From contig NZ_CAKQVD010000029.1 in NCBI RefSeq assembly GCF_934277605.1, positions 1 through 23,340 on the forward strand: 23,340 nucleotides of DNA, given 5' to 3'. Under the pieces are notes generated by a model. That model did no database searches and was not told the DNA's origin. It worked only from the letters and a program-made list of their open reading frames with translations. Source of the stretch: an uncultured Anaerotignum sp. Lineage in GTDB: Bacteria; Bacillota; Clostridia; Lachnospirales; Anaerotignaceae. Both the position numbers and the translations under genes were made by a program. This document shows, piece after piece, positions 1 through 7,317 of the stretch. The stretch's first letter is position 1, and each line of letters starts with the position of its first letter.

Positions 1-1327
1 CTCGTCCGGTCAGAATAGATGTATCCTGCTTGCTTACCTCCTCCACGAATACCGTCATCACCTTGCCAAGCTGCTCCTCATGCACCTCATGCACAATCGG
101 GTTTAGCACCTGCAGCATTCTGTCGAAGCGGTCCTTCACCACATCCTCCGGCACCTGATTTTCCATGGTTGCCGCAGGGGTGCCTGTCCGCTTGGAATAA
201 ATGAAGGTAAACGCCGTACTATAACGAGACTGACGGATGACATCCAAGGTTTCTTGGAAATCCTCCTCCGTTTCGCCGGGGAAGCCCACAATAATATCCG
301 TGCTTAAAGCAATCTCCGGCATTGCCTCTCTTGCCTTTCGCACCAGCTCCATGTAGGACTCCTTTGTATAGTGACGATTCATGCGGCGCAAAATTTCATC
401 ACTGCCGCTTTGCACAGGCAAATGCAGATATTTGCATACCTTTTCACATTCTGCCATTGCTTTTATCAATTCATCGGACAAATCCTTGGGATGAGAGGTC
501 ATAAAACGAATCCGCTCAATGCCCTCCACCTCGTTTACCATCCGCAGAAGCTCTGCAAAAGAAACGGGGGTTTCCAAATTTTTGCCGTAAGAATTTACGT
601 TTTGCCCCAAAAGCATAACCTCTTTTACGCCGCTTTCCGCAAGTCCCTTGATTTCCGCAAGGATATCCGCAGGGGTACGGCTGCGCTCTCTGCCACGCAC
701 ATAAGGCACAATGCAGTAGGAGCAGAAGTTGTTGCAGCCAAACATAATGTTGACCGATGCTTTATAAGGAAAATGTCGGATGGCAGGCAAATCCTCCACC
801 ACTTCCCGATGCTCCTGCCAAATATCATATACCGTTTCGCCGCTTTCCATACGGGTTGCCACCAGCTCAGGCAGCTTATAGAGATTAAACGTGCCGAATA
901 CGATATCCACATGGCGATATTTCTGCCGCAGGGTTTGCAGCACCGTTTCCTGCTGCATCATGCAGCCGCAAAGGGCAATCACCGCATTGGGATTTTTTGT
1001 TTCCTTATAGTGCTTCAGCCAGCCCAGCTTGCCGTATACCTTTTGTTCCGCATTTTCACGCACACAGCAGGTATTATAAATGATAAAATCGGCTTCTGTT
1101 TCCTCCTCTGTTCTGTCAAAGCCCATCTCCGTCAGCATACCCTCCAGCTTTTCGGAATCATGCGCATTCATCTGACAGCCCATCGCCAGAGAATAAAACC
1201 TTTTTTTTCTGCCGTTTTGTGCCTCAAAGGCATCATTTTCCGCACGAATGCTGCGGATATATTCCATCTGTCTTGCCAGCTCCAATTCGCCCGGCTTGAC
1301 AGCCGTTCCAGCTTTGCTTTCCATCAT
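1..1327 (-). CDS. miaB: MiaB, tRNA-2-methylthio-N6-dimethylallyladenosine synthase (partial, C-terminus outside window)
   Basis: A radical SAM methylthiotransferase that adds the 2-methylthio group to isopentenyl-A37 of tRNAs reading UNN codons. The frame is open from an ATG at 1327 to the left edge (442 codons) and has no stop in the window. Seen: the N-terminal methylthiotransferase domain with Cys51 (MGCQMN), Cys87 (YNTCCVRE) and Cys122 (LCGCMMQQ), which in this family hold the auxiliary 4Fe-4S cluster; then the radical SAM motif CNNFCSYC (Cys198, 202, 205) followed by IVPYVRGRERSR, and the downstream STDIIVGFPGET segment typical of MiaB. The TRAM domain is just beginning at the edge. An ATGATG pair leaves 1327 or 1324 as the start; AGAGGA lies just upstream. 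About 40 residues precede the first domain, as is common in Firmicutes. It has its own promoter in the gap after the ProX-like gene. Confidence 0.96.
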   Translation of the reverse strand, partial: MMESKAGTAVKPGELELARQMEYIRSIRAENDAFEAQNGRKKRFYSLAMGCQMNAHDSEKLEGMLTEMGFDRTEEETEADFIIYNTCCVRENAEQKVYGKLGWLKHYKETKNPNAVIALCGCMMQQETVLQTLRQKYRHVDIVFGTFNLYKLPELVATRMESGETVYDIWQEHREVVEDLPAIRHFPYKASVNIMFGCNNFCSYCIVPYVRGRERSRTPADILAEIKGLAESGVKEVMLLGQNVNSYGKNLETPVSFAELLRMVNEVEGIERIRFMTSHPKDLSDELIKAMAECEKVCKYLHLPVQSGSDEILRRMNRHYTKESYMELVRKAREAMPEIALSTDIIVGFPGETEEDFQETLDVIRQSRYSTAFTFIYSKRTGTPAATMENQVPEDVVKDRFDRMLQVLNPIVHEVHEEQLGKVMTVFVEEVSKQDTSILTGR

Positions 1328-1385
1328 TCTTTCCTCTCGAAACTGAATTCTTATGAAAAAAACACTCTTTTCACAAGTATATTCC

Positions 1386-1414
1386 AGTATAACATACCTT
1401 CCGCTCTTTCTCAA
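1386..1414 (-). promoter_or_regulatory. Promoter of miaB
   Basis: On the minus strand there is a TTGAGA -35 box (1409-1414), a 17-base spacer and a TATACT -10 box (1386-1391) preceded by TGT, an extended -10. Transcription would start near 1379, about 50 bases before the miaB start. Confidence 0.7.
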
Positions 1415-1438
1415 TCATTTTTCCCCAAAACTTGAGAC

Positions 1439-1930
1439 TTACTCGAAGGAAAGCACCTCCAACGCATTGCCATGCTCCTTTATCATTTGCATAAGATCCG
1501 CCGTTTTCAGATAAACCGATGCCGTATTGTCATTGGGATGCACTCCCATTTCCCCCTTTTCCACAAAATCCTTGTCCAAAAAAACCTTTACGGCGCAGGC
1601 AGTATCATTCAAAATGCCCAAGGGTGTCACTGCCCCTTTTTTCAACCCAAGATATTTTTCCAGACGCTCCTCGGATGCAAAGGAAAGCCTTACGCCGCCA
1701 AGCTTCTCGCCCAGCTCCTTCAGATTCGCCTGCTTATCGGCACGAATTACCACAAGGAAATGATTTTTTCCCTTCTGGTCACGCAAAAAAAGATTTTTTG
1801 CCATCTCCTCCATTTTTTCCAAGCCCAGCTTCTCCATCTCCTCAATGGTATAAACCGCCTCATGCTCCACCCAGGAAAACGGAATCCCCTTTTCCTCCAA
1901 AAATGCCCTTACTTCCTCTTTTGCAAACAT
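1439..1930 (-). CDS. ProX/YbaK-type aminoacyl-tRNA deacylase (prolyl-tRNA editing domain protein)
   Basis: A 163-residue single-domain protein of the YbaK/ProRS-associated editing family. Such free-standing proteins hydrolyse mischarged tRNA(Pro), usually Ala-tRNA(Pro) for the ProX/PrdX branch. Seen: an N-terminal helix-rich segment, then KNLFLRDQKGKNHFLVV, KQANLKELGEKLG, the LKKGAVTPLGILND segment and the near-terminal GVHPNDNTASVYL motif, all characteristic of ProX proteins. The start is chosen at 1930 because AAGGAG lies 9 bases upstream of that ATG; an ATG six bases earlier is too close to the AAGGAG and one 36 bases earlier has no ribosome site. It is upstream of miaB on the same strand, and both concern translation quality, but a separate promoter sits between them. 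Family is certain from the motifs; the exact mischarged substrate is inferred. Confidence 0.88.
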   Translation of the reverse strand: MFAKEEVRAFLEEKGIPFSWVEHEAVYTIEEMEKLGLEKMEEMAKNLFLRDQKGKNHFLVVIRADKQANLKELGEKLGGVRLSFASEERLEKYLGLKKGAVTPLGILNDTACAVKVFLDKDFVEKGEMGVHPNDNTASVYLKTADLMQMIKEHGNALEVLSFE

Positions 1931-2138
1931 TTCCATCCGCTCCTTTCTTAAGGATGATGGTATCATATTTTCCCCCGAAAAAACAGCAAAATCTTCCCCT
2001 TCCTCCGATATTTTTCTGCATTGTTTACAAAAAGTTCATATTTCATCCATATCCAATTCATATTGACAAGTTATGATATAAATGTCCTTAAGAGAAGAAG
2101 GATAATGAATGACATAGTATATATACCCTCCCCTTTAC

Positions 2139-2166
2139 AAAGAGTCACTTTCCCGGTGGCTCTTTT
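2139..2166 (+). promoter_or_regulatory. Hairpin in the region upstream of glycerate kinase (possible weak terminator or attenuator)
   Basis: AAAGAGTCAC and GTGGCTCTTT form a 10-bp stem with one G-U pair and a 7-base loop, followed by TCCCTTTG, a poor T-run. It lies in the 331-base divergent gap between the deacylase (minus) and glycerate kinase (plus). The rest of that gap holds the kinase promoter and a TTGACA at 2063-2068 with no matching -10 box. Confidence 0.35.
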
Positions 2167-2190
2167 CCCTTTGTATACGCCTTTTTCGGA

Positions 2191-2219
2191 TTGTATTTTT
2201 CCCTCTGATTTGCTATACT
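2191..2219 (+). promoter_or_regulatory. Promoter of the glycerate kinase gene
   Basis: A weak -35 box TTGTAT (2191-2196), a 17-base spacer and TATACT (2214-2219) with TGC just before it (extended -10). The expected start near 2226 gives a leader of about 36 bases. The good extended -10 compensates for the poor -35. Confidence 0.6.
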
Positions 2220-2261
2220 TTATAAAAATTTATCCCCTTATGATTGAGAGGTGCTTATCAC

Positions 2262-3518
2262 ATGAATGAGATTTTATCCGATGCAAGAAAGATAATTCAC
2301 AATGCAATCCAAGCCTCCCTTCCCGATGAGGCTGTCAAAAAGGCCCTCTGCGGAATGACCTTCGATTTTCAAGGAAGGGTTATCGTCATTGCCATTGGCA
2401 AGGCAGGCTGGAACATGGCAAGGGCGGCGGCGGAAAACCTCCCCCACAGCATTGATACAGGCATTGTTTTGACAAAATACGGCCATGCCAAGGGTGCTAT
2501 CCCCGGCTTCACAATTTTGGAGGCAGGGCATCCACTTCCCGATGAAAATACCATCAGCGGCACCGAAAAAATCATATCCGCCGTCTCTCATCTGAGCGAA
2601 AAGGATACGGTTTTCTTTCTGGTTTCCGGCGGCGGCTCCGCTCTTTTTGAACGCCCTGCGGGAAGCCTGACGCTTGCCGATTTTCTCGATATTACAGACC
2701 AACTGCTCAAATGCGGTGCAGATATCGTGGAAATCAACACCATCCGCAAGCACCTTTCTGCCGTAAAGGGCGGAAAATTCGCTCAGCTTTGTGCGCCTGC
2801 AAGGGTACACTGCATTGCCCTCAGTGATATTTTGGGGGACCGCCCCGATTCTATCGCCTCCGGCCCTGCCTGCCCCGATGCCTCCACCTCTGCCGAGGCG
2901 CTTGCCATTGCGGAAAAATATCAGCTTAAGCTGACAGAGGAAATGAAACGCCTGCTTGCCATTGAAACCCCGAAGGCACTTTCCAATGTCACGATGGAGG
3001 TCACAGGCAGTGTCACACAGCTTTGCAGGGATGCCGCAGAGACAGCAAGCTCCTTGGGCTATTCCCCCTTGATTCTCACAAATATGCTTGATTGTGAGGC
3101 AAGGGAGGCAGGCAGATTTTTGGCATCCGTTGCAAAAACGATACAAAAGGACGGCTTGCCCCTCTCCCCTCCCTGCGCCATCCTTTGCGGCGGAGAAACG
3201 GTGGTACACATCACAGGCAAAGGCAAGGGCGGCAGAAACCACGAGCTTGCCCTTGCCGCGGCCGCAGGCATTGACGGCATGAAGGGCGTTGTCATTGCCG
3301 CAGTCGGCTCCGATGGCACAGATGGCCCCACCGATGCCGCAGGCGGTATCGTGGATGGCGGCACATGCAACCTCTTGGCAAAAAGGGGCATTTCCATCCC
3401 TGCCGTTTTGGCTGAAAATGATTCCAACGCCGCCTTGGCAGCCGCAGACGCCCTGCTTGTAACCAGGCCGACAGGCACAAACGTAAACGATCTTTATTTC
3501 CTGCTTTGCAAGGAATAA
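2262..3518 (+). CDS. Type-2 glycerate kinase (GckA/TtuD/MOFRL family)
   Basis: Phosphorylates D-glycerate (probably to 2-phosphoglycerate, as known for this class) with ATP in the cytoplasm. It has 418 residues, the usual family length. Seen in order: the DUF4147-type N-terminal domain with VIAIGKAGW (about 43-50), LEAGHPLPDE (86-95), FLVSGGGSALFE (119-130) and the catalytic-region motif EINTIRKHLSAVKGGK (157-172), then the C-terminal MOFRL domain with GGETVVHITGKGKGGRNHE and VGSDGTDGPTDAAGG. The start at 2262 is preferred because GAGAGGTG lies 8 bases upstream; a TTG 18 bases earlier would place that ribosome site inside the gene. It appears to be a single-gene transcription unit with its own promoter and terminator. 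Whether it serves glycerate, tartronate or serine-derived glycerate catabolism cannot be read from its neighbours. Confidence 0.93.
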   Translation: MNEILSDARKIIHNAIQASLPDEAVKKALCGMTFDFQGRVIVIAIGKAGWNMARAAAENLPHSIDTGIVLTKYGHAKGAIPGFTILEAGHPLPDENTISGTEKIISAVSHLSEKDTVFFLVSGGGSALFERPAGSLTLADFLDITDQLLKCGADIVEINTIRKHLSAVKGGKFAQLCAPARVHCIALSDILGDRPDSIASGPACPDASTSAEALAIAEKYQLKLTEEMKRLLAIETPKALSNVTMEVTGSVTQLCRDAAETASSLGYSPLILTNMLDCEAREAGRFLASVAKTIQKDGLPLSPPCAILCGGETVVHITGKGKGGRNHELALAAAAGIDGMKGVVIAAVGSDGTDGPTDAAGGIVDGGTCNLLAKRGISIPAVLAENDSNAALAAADALLVTRPTGTNVNDLYFLLCKE

Positions 3519-3527
3519 GCATTTCTG

Positions 3528-3567
3528 AAACGCCTTTATCGGCAAATTGCCCGTAAATGCGTTTTTT
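3528..3567 (+). terminator. Terminator after glycerate kinase
   Basis: AAACGCCTTTATCGGC pairs imperfectly with GCCCGTAAATGCGTTT (14 of 16 positions counting one G-U) around a 4-base loop, and the 3' arm runs into six T residues. It lies 9 bases beyond the stop codon. Confidence 0.75.
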
Positions 3568-3600
3568 CATAAAAAGCCTTAAAATCTATACAATTTTTCC

Positions 3601-3639
3601 GTCATCTGTCTTGTCACTTGTAAATAAATATGCTATACT
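3601..3639 (+). promoter_or_regulatory. Promoter of the nadABC-niaR operon with a direct repeat over the -35 (candidate NiaR operator)
   Basis: TTGTCA (3611-3616), 17 bases, then TATACT (3634-3639) preceded by TGC, an extended -10. Overlapping the -35 is a direct repeat, GTCATCTGT (3601-3609) and GTCACTTGT (3613-3621), spaced by 12 bases. The last gene of the operon is a NiaR-type repressor, so this repeat is a plausible binding site. That part is inference. Confidence 0.65.
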
Positions 3640-3695
3640 GATTCCGCTAAAATTATTTTTATTTACAGAACAAATATACAGAATCGAGGAAAAGC

Positions 3696-4601
3696 ATGAA
3701 TATCAAAGACGAAATCAAAGCTTTAAAAGAAGAAAAAAATGCGGTTATTCTTGCGCATTATTATGTAGCAGATGAAATTCAGGAAATTGCCGATTATGTC
3801 GGGGATTCCTTTGCCCTCAGCAAAACTGCGGCAACCCTCCCCAACCCCATCATTGTTTATTGCGGCGTTTCCTTCATGGGCGAAAGCGGCTGCCTGTTAA
3901 GCCCCAACAAAAAGGTGCTGATGCCCGATGCCTCCGCAGACTGCCCCATGGCACACATGGTAACAAAAGAGGAGGTTGATGCCGCAAGAGCGGAATATGA
4001 GGATTTGGCTGTTGTTTGCTATATCAATTCCACAGCAGAAATCAAATCCTGGTCTGATGTAAGCGTAACCTCTGCCAATGCAGTGCAGATTATCAGAAAT
4101 CTGCCCAACAAAAACATTCTTTTCATTCCCGATAAAAACCTGGGCCGCTTTGTTGCAGAGCAGGTGCCGGAAAAGAATGTTGTTCTGGTTAAGGGCTACT
4201 GTCCCATCCATCAGAACATTTCCCCCGCAGAAATCGAGGAGCTGAAGGCCGCACATCCGCAGGCTGAAATTCTGGTACACCCCGAATGTCCTGAAAGCGT
4301 GGCAAAGCTGGCAGATTATATCGGCTCCACCACAGGCATTATCAAGCGTGCAACCGAAAGCGAAGGCAAAGAATTTATCATCGGCACAGAGGTCGGCGTT
4401 TTGTATGAGCTGCAAAAGAAAAACCCCGATAAAACCTTCTATTTCCCTAAAACCACACCCACCTGCCACGATATGAAGCTGATTACTCTCGAAAAAATCC
4501 TGCACGTTTTGCAGACAGAGGAAAATCAGGCATTTGTAAATGCGGCACAGGCAAGCGCCGCAGGGAATACTTTGACACGGATGCTGGAGCTGAGCAAATA
4601 A
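3696..4601 (+). CDS. nadA: Quinolinate synthase A
   Basis: Condenses iminoaspartate with dihydroxyacetone phosphate to quinolinate, the second step of de novo NAD synthesis. It has 301 residues, the normal length for the compact bacterial form. Seen: HYYVADEIQEIADYVGDS near the N-terminus (21-38), then the three cysteines expected to hold the single catalytic 4Fe-4S cluster: Cys83 (ADCPMAHM), Cys169 (GYCPIHQN) and Cys257 (TCHDMK). Also seen are CGVSFMGES (56-64) and the GTEVGVLY segment (230-237). GAGGAAAAGC precedes the ATG. It is first in a tight nadA-nadB-nadC-niaR operon, with 13 bases to nadB. The oxygen-labile cluster suits an anaerobe. Confidence 0.98.
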   Translation: MNIKDEIKALKEEKNAVILAHYYVADEIQEIADYVGDSFALSKTAATLPNPIIVYCGVSFMGESGCLLSPNKKVLMPDASADCPMAHMVTKEEVDAARAEYEDLAVVCYINSTAEIKSWSDVSVTSANAVQIIRNLPNKNILFIPDKNLGRFVAEQVPEKNVVLVKGYCPIHQNISPAEIEELKAAHPQAEILVHPECPESVAKLADYIGSTTGIIKRATESEGKEFIIGTEVGVLYELQKKNPDKTFYFPKTTPTCHDMKLITLEKILHVLQTEENQAFVNAAQASAAGNTLTRMLELSK

Positions 4602-4614
4602 GGGGGCAACGGAA

Positions 4615-5796
4615 ATGGAACAAGTGCTTACATATAATACAGTGATTGTCGGTGCGGGTGTCAGCGGCTTATATGCCGCATTAAAGCTGCCCAAGGAGCA
4701 GAACATCCTCTTGATTTGCAAGGAGGATTTGCCGAGCTGCGATTCCATGCTGGCACAGGGCGGTATCTGTGTGCAAAGAGATGAAAACGACTATGATTCC
4801 TTCTTTGAGGATACCTTAAAGGCAGGTCATTATGAAAACAGAAAAGAAAGCGTCGATATTATGATTCGCAACAGCAGAGCAGTCATTGATGACCTTCTGG
4901 CATTGGGCGTGGATTTCGATAAGGAGGCCGATGGCAGTCTGAAATACACCAAGGAGGGTGCGCACGCAAAGCCCCGCATCTGCTTCCATAAGGATATTAC
5001 AGGGAAGGAAATCACCGAAACCCTTCTGGCAAGAGTGCAGGAGCTGAAAAATGTTACCATCATGGACTATACCGTGATGGAGGATTTGTTGGTGGAAGGC
5101 AACACCTGCAAGGGCATTGTCGCAAAAACAGCAAAGGGCGATGTTCTGCAAATTCAGGCAGAAAACACCATCCTTGCAACAGGCGGCATCGGCGGTCTGT
5201 ATGAACATTCCACAAACTTCCCCTCACTGACAGGCGATGCACTGCGTTTGGCTGAAAAATACGGCATTGCGCTGGAAAATATGGACTATGTGCAGATTCA
5301 TCCCACCAGCCTTTACAGCGAAAAGCCCGGCAGACATTTTCTGATTTCCGAATCCGCCCGTGGCGAAGGTGCCATTTTGCTCAACAGCAAGGGGGAACGC
5401 TTTGTCAATGAGCTTCTGCCCAGGGATAAGGTTTCCCAAGCCATTCATGCGGAAATGGAAAAGGAAGGCACCAAGCACGTTTGGCTTTCCTTTGCGCCCG
5501 TTCCTGCGGAGGATATCGAAAACCATTTCCCGAATATCTATCAGACCTGTCTGGAGGCGGGCTATGATATCAAGAAGGAGCCTGCGCCCGTTGTGCCCGC
5601 ACAGCATTATTTTATGGGCGGCATCCATGTAGACAGTGATTCCAAAACAACCATGGAGCATTTGTATGCCGTTGGCGAAACAAGCTGCAACGGCGTGCAT
5701 GGCAAAAACAGATTGGCAAGCAACAGCCTTCTGGAAAGCCTTGTTTTCGCAGAAAGAGCAGCCCACCACATCGCAGGAAAGGAAGGATTAAAATGA
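4615..5796 (+). CDS. nadB: L-aspartate oxidase (short form)
   Basis: FAD flavoprotein that oxidises L-aspartate to iminoaspartate for NadA; in anaerobes fumarate can act as electron acceptor. Seen: the N-terminal FAD-binding glycine motif GAGVSGLYA (about 13-21), SMLAQGG (44-50), the NTILATGGIGGLYEHSTN segment, the substrate-side HPTSLY and SESARGEGA motifs, GERFVNELLPRDKVS, and the C-terminal FAD-binding GVHGKNRLASNSLLE. At 393 residues it is well short of the roughly 530 of the E. coli enzyme. It ends soon after the FAD domain, so the C-terminal helical domain is missing. The sequence runs cleanly to a stop that overlaps the nadC start (ATGA), so this is not a frameshift. AGGGGG lies 8 bases before the ATG. 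Confidence 0.95.
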   Translation: MEQVLTYNTVIVGAGVSGLYAALKLPKEQNILLICKEDLPSCDSMLAQGGICVQRDENDYDSFFEDTLKAGHYENRKESVDIMIRNSRAVIDDLLALGVDFDKEADGSLKYTKEGAHAKPRICFHKDITGKEITETLLARVQELKNVTIMDYTVMEDLLVEGNTCKGIVAKTAKGDVLQIQAENTILATGGIGGLYEHSTNFPSLTGDALRLAEKYGIALENMDYVQIHPTSLYSEKPGRHFLISESARGEGAILLNSKGERFVNELLPRDKVSQAIHAEMEKEGTKHVWLSFAPVPAEDIENHFPNIYQTCLEAGYDIKKEPAPVVPAQHYFMGGIHVDSDSKTTMEHLYAVGETSCNGVHGKNRLASNSLLESLVFAERAAHHIAGKEGLK

Positions 5797-6647
5797 ACCC
5801 CATTACCATGCAAGTTGTAGCAGATAAATATATCCGCATGGCATTGGAGGAGGACATCAACAGCGAGGATGTTTCCACCAATGCAGTCATGCCGCAGTAT
5901 CAAAAGGGAGAGGTGCAGTTAATCTGCAAGGAGGACGGCATTATTGCAGGTCTGGGCGTGTTTGAACGTGTATTCCACCTGTTAGACACCGCCACAACCG
6001 TAGAATTTCACGTTGCAGACGGCGATGCCGTGAAAAAAGGACAGCTCATGGCAACCGTAACCGGTGACATTCGTGTTCTGCTTTCCGGCGAACGCACCGC
6101 CCTCAATTATTTGCAGCGCATGAGCGGCATTGCAACCTATACCAATGCAGTTGCAAAGCTGCTTGCCGGCACAAAAACAACCCTCTTGGATACCAGAAAA
6201 ACCACTCCCTGCATGAGAGTGTTTGAAAAATATGCCGTGCGGATCGGCGGCGGCTCCAATCATCGTTATAACCTTTCCGATGGTGTAATGCTGAAGGATA
6301 ACCACATCGGTGCGGCAGGCGGCGTAAAGGAAGCGGTTGCCGCAGCAAAGGCTTACGCACCCTTCGTGCGTAAAATCGAGGTGGAAACAGAAACCTTGGA
6401 TATGGTGCGTGAAGCAGTGGAGGCAGGCGCAGATATCATCATGCTCGATAATATGACACCGGAGGAAATGGCAGAGGCCATCCGCATTATCGACGGCAGA
6501 GCGGAAACGGAATGCTCCGGCAACATGACAATCGAAAATATCAAAACCATCACTGCGCTGGGGGTAGATTATGTATCCAGCGGTGCCTTAACCCATTCCG
6601 CACCCATTTTGGATATCAGCCTGAAAAATCTCCACGCAGTTGAATAA
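5793..6647 (+). CDS. nadC: Nicotinate-nucleotide pyrophosphorylase (carboxylating), quinolinate phosphoribosyltransferase
   Basis: Converts quinolinate and PRPP to nicotinate mononucleotide with loss of CO2. It has 284 residues, the typical length. Seen: the N-terminal sandwich domain (residues 1-110, with GERTALNYLQRMSGIAT leading into the barrel), LLDTRKTTPCMRVFEKYAV with the Arg/Lys residues that bind quinolinate, IGGGSNHRYNLSDGVMLKDNHI, KIEVETET, DIIMLDNM and the end-of-barrel VDYVSSGALTHSA. The ATG overlaps the nadB stop as ATGA, and GGAAGG lies a few bases upstream within nadB, indicating translational coupling. It is third in the NAD operon. Confidence 0.98.
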   Translation: MNPITMQVVADKYIRMALEEDINSEDVSTNAVMPQYQKGEVQLICKEDGIIAGLGVFERVFHLLDTATTVEFHVADGDAVKKGQLMATVTGDIRVLLSGERTALNYLQRMSGIATYTNAVAKLLAGTKTTLLDTRKTTPCMRVFEKYAVRIGGGSNHRYNLSDGVMLKDNHIGAAGGVKEAVAAAKAYAPFVRKIEVETETLDMVREAVEAGADIIMLDNMTPEEMAEAIRIIDGRAETECSGNMTIENIKTITALGVDYVSSGALTHSAPILDISLKNLHAVE

Positions 6648-6664
6648 GCAGGAGTGATTGAAAA

Positions 6665-7204
6665 ATGACTGGCACAGAAAGACGTAAAAAAATATTAAAT
6701 CTGATGCGGGAATCCTCTTCTCCCCTTTCCGGCGGTGCCTTGGGCAGTGCCACAGGGGTAAGCCGTCAGGTCATTGTGCAGGATATTGCGCTTTTGCGTA
6801 CAGAGGGCTATTCCATCCTTGCCACCTCCAGAGGCTATCTCTTGGAGGAGCCTGCGAAGCATGTGCGGCTGTTTAAGGTGCGCCACGATGCAGCCTCCGC
6901 CGCCGAGGAGTTGACAACCATCGTCGATTTGGGCGGCTGCGTGCTGGATGTCATGGTCAACCATCGGATTTACGGAAAGGTCTCCGCCCCCCTGCAAATC
7001 AAAAACCGCAGAGATGTGCAGACCTTTCTGAAAAACTTGGAAAGCGGAAAATCCACTCCCCTTTTGAATATCACCTCCGGCTATCATTTCCATCATGTTT
7101 CTGCGGAAAATGATGAAATTTTGGATGAAATCGAGGATACCCTGCGCCAAAAGAATTTTCTGGCAGAGGTTTTCCCCTATGAGCAGGAGGATATCCAGGA
7201 ATAA
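6665..7204 (+). CDS. niaR: NiaR-type transcriptional repressor of NAD synthesis (HTH_11 plus 3H domain)
   Basis: A 179-residue regulator. Residues 4-60 form a winged helix (ERRKKILNLMRE, SGGALGSATGVSRQVIVQDIALLR, SILATSRGYLL). Residues about 70-170 form the 3H domain, named for conserved histidines: His74 (VRHD), His100 (VNHRIYG) and His141/143 (GYHFHH). With Glu82 these match the spacing of the metal site described for this family. Members (YrxA/NiaR) repress NAD synthesis or niacin uptake genes when nicotinic acid is present. The gene lies 17 bases after nadC, so the operon is likely autoregulated; the direct repeat at the nadA promoter is the candidate site. The symbol is based on domain architecture and context. 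Confidence 0.9.
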   Translation: MTGTERRKKILNLMRESSSPLSGGALGSATGVSRQVIVQDIALLRTEGYSILATSRGYLLEEPAKHVRLFKVRHDAASAAEELTTIVDLGGCVLDVMVNHRIYGKVSAPLQIKNRRDVQTFLKNLESGKSTPLLNITSGYHFHHVSAENDEILDEIEDTLRQKNFLAEVFPYEQEDIQE

Positions 7205-7218
7205 GCCGATTTTTTGCA

Positions 7219-7254
7219 GAAATTCGTGAAAAATAAGGATTCTGTCCGAATTTC
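7219..7254. repeat. Perfect 8-bp inverted repeat between niaR and the YebC gene
   Basis: GAAATTCG (7219-7226) and CGAATTTC (7247-7254) are perfect complements, 20 bases apart, immediately before the downstream -35 box. No T-run follows, so it does not look like a terminator. An mRNA hairpin or an operator is possible. No obvious terminator closes the NAD operon, so some readthrough into the YebC gene is likely. Confidence 0.4.
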
Positions 7255-7255
7255 C

Positions 7256-7284
7256 TTGAATTATGCGAAAAATAATGATAAACT
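7256..7284 (+). promoter_or_regulatory. Promoter of the YebC-family gene
   Basis: TTGAAT (7256-7261), a 17-base spacer and TAAACT (7279-7284) with TGA before it (extended -10). AAGGAGGAGGG follows, ahead of the ATG at 7318. Confidence 0.5.
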
Positions 7285-7317
7285 ATTTTGGTGAAATTTT
7301 AAGGAGGAGGGTTCCTA

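Noticed and set aside
371..1435. Long plus-strand open frame (354 codons)
   Set aside because: It lies antisense to miaB, which has clear cluster motifs, and it has no ribosome site or recognisable domain.
2063..2082. TTGACA at 2063-2068 as a second glycerate kinase promoter
   Set aside because: The nearest TATGAT and TATAAA are only 3 to 8 bases away and nothing resembling a -10 lies at 16-18 bases.
2274..3545. Minus-strand open frame of 423 codons
   Set aside because: Antisense to glycerate kinase. The Cys/Gly-rich translation is typical of a mirror frame.
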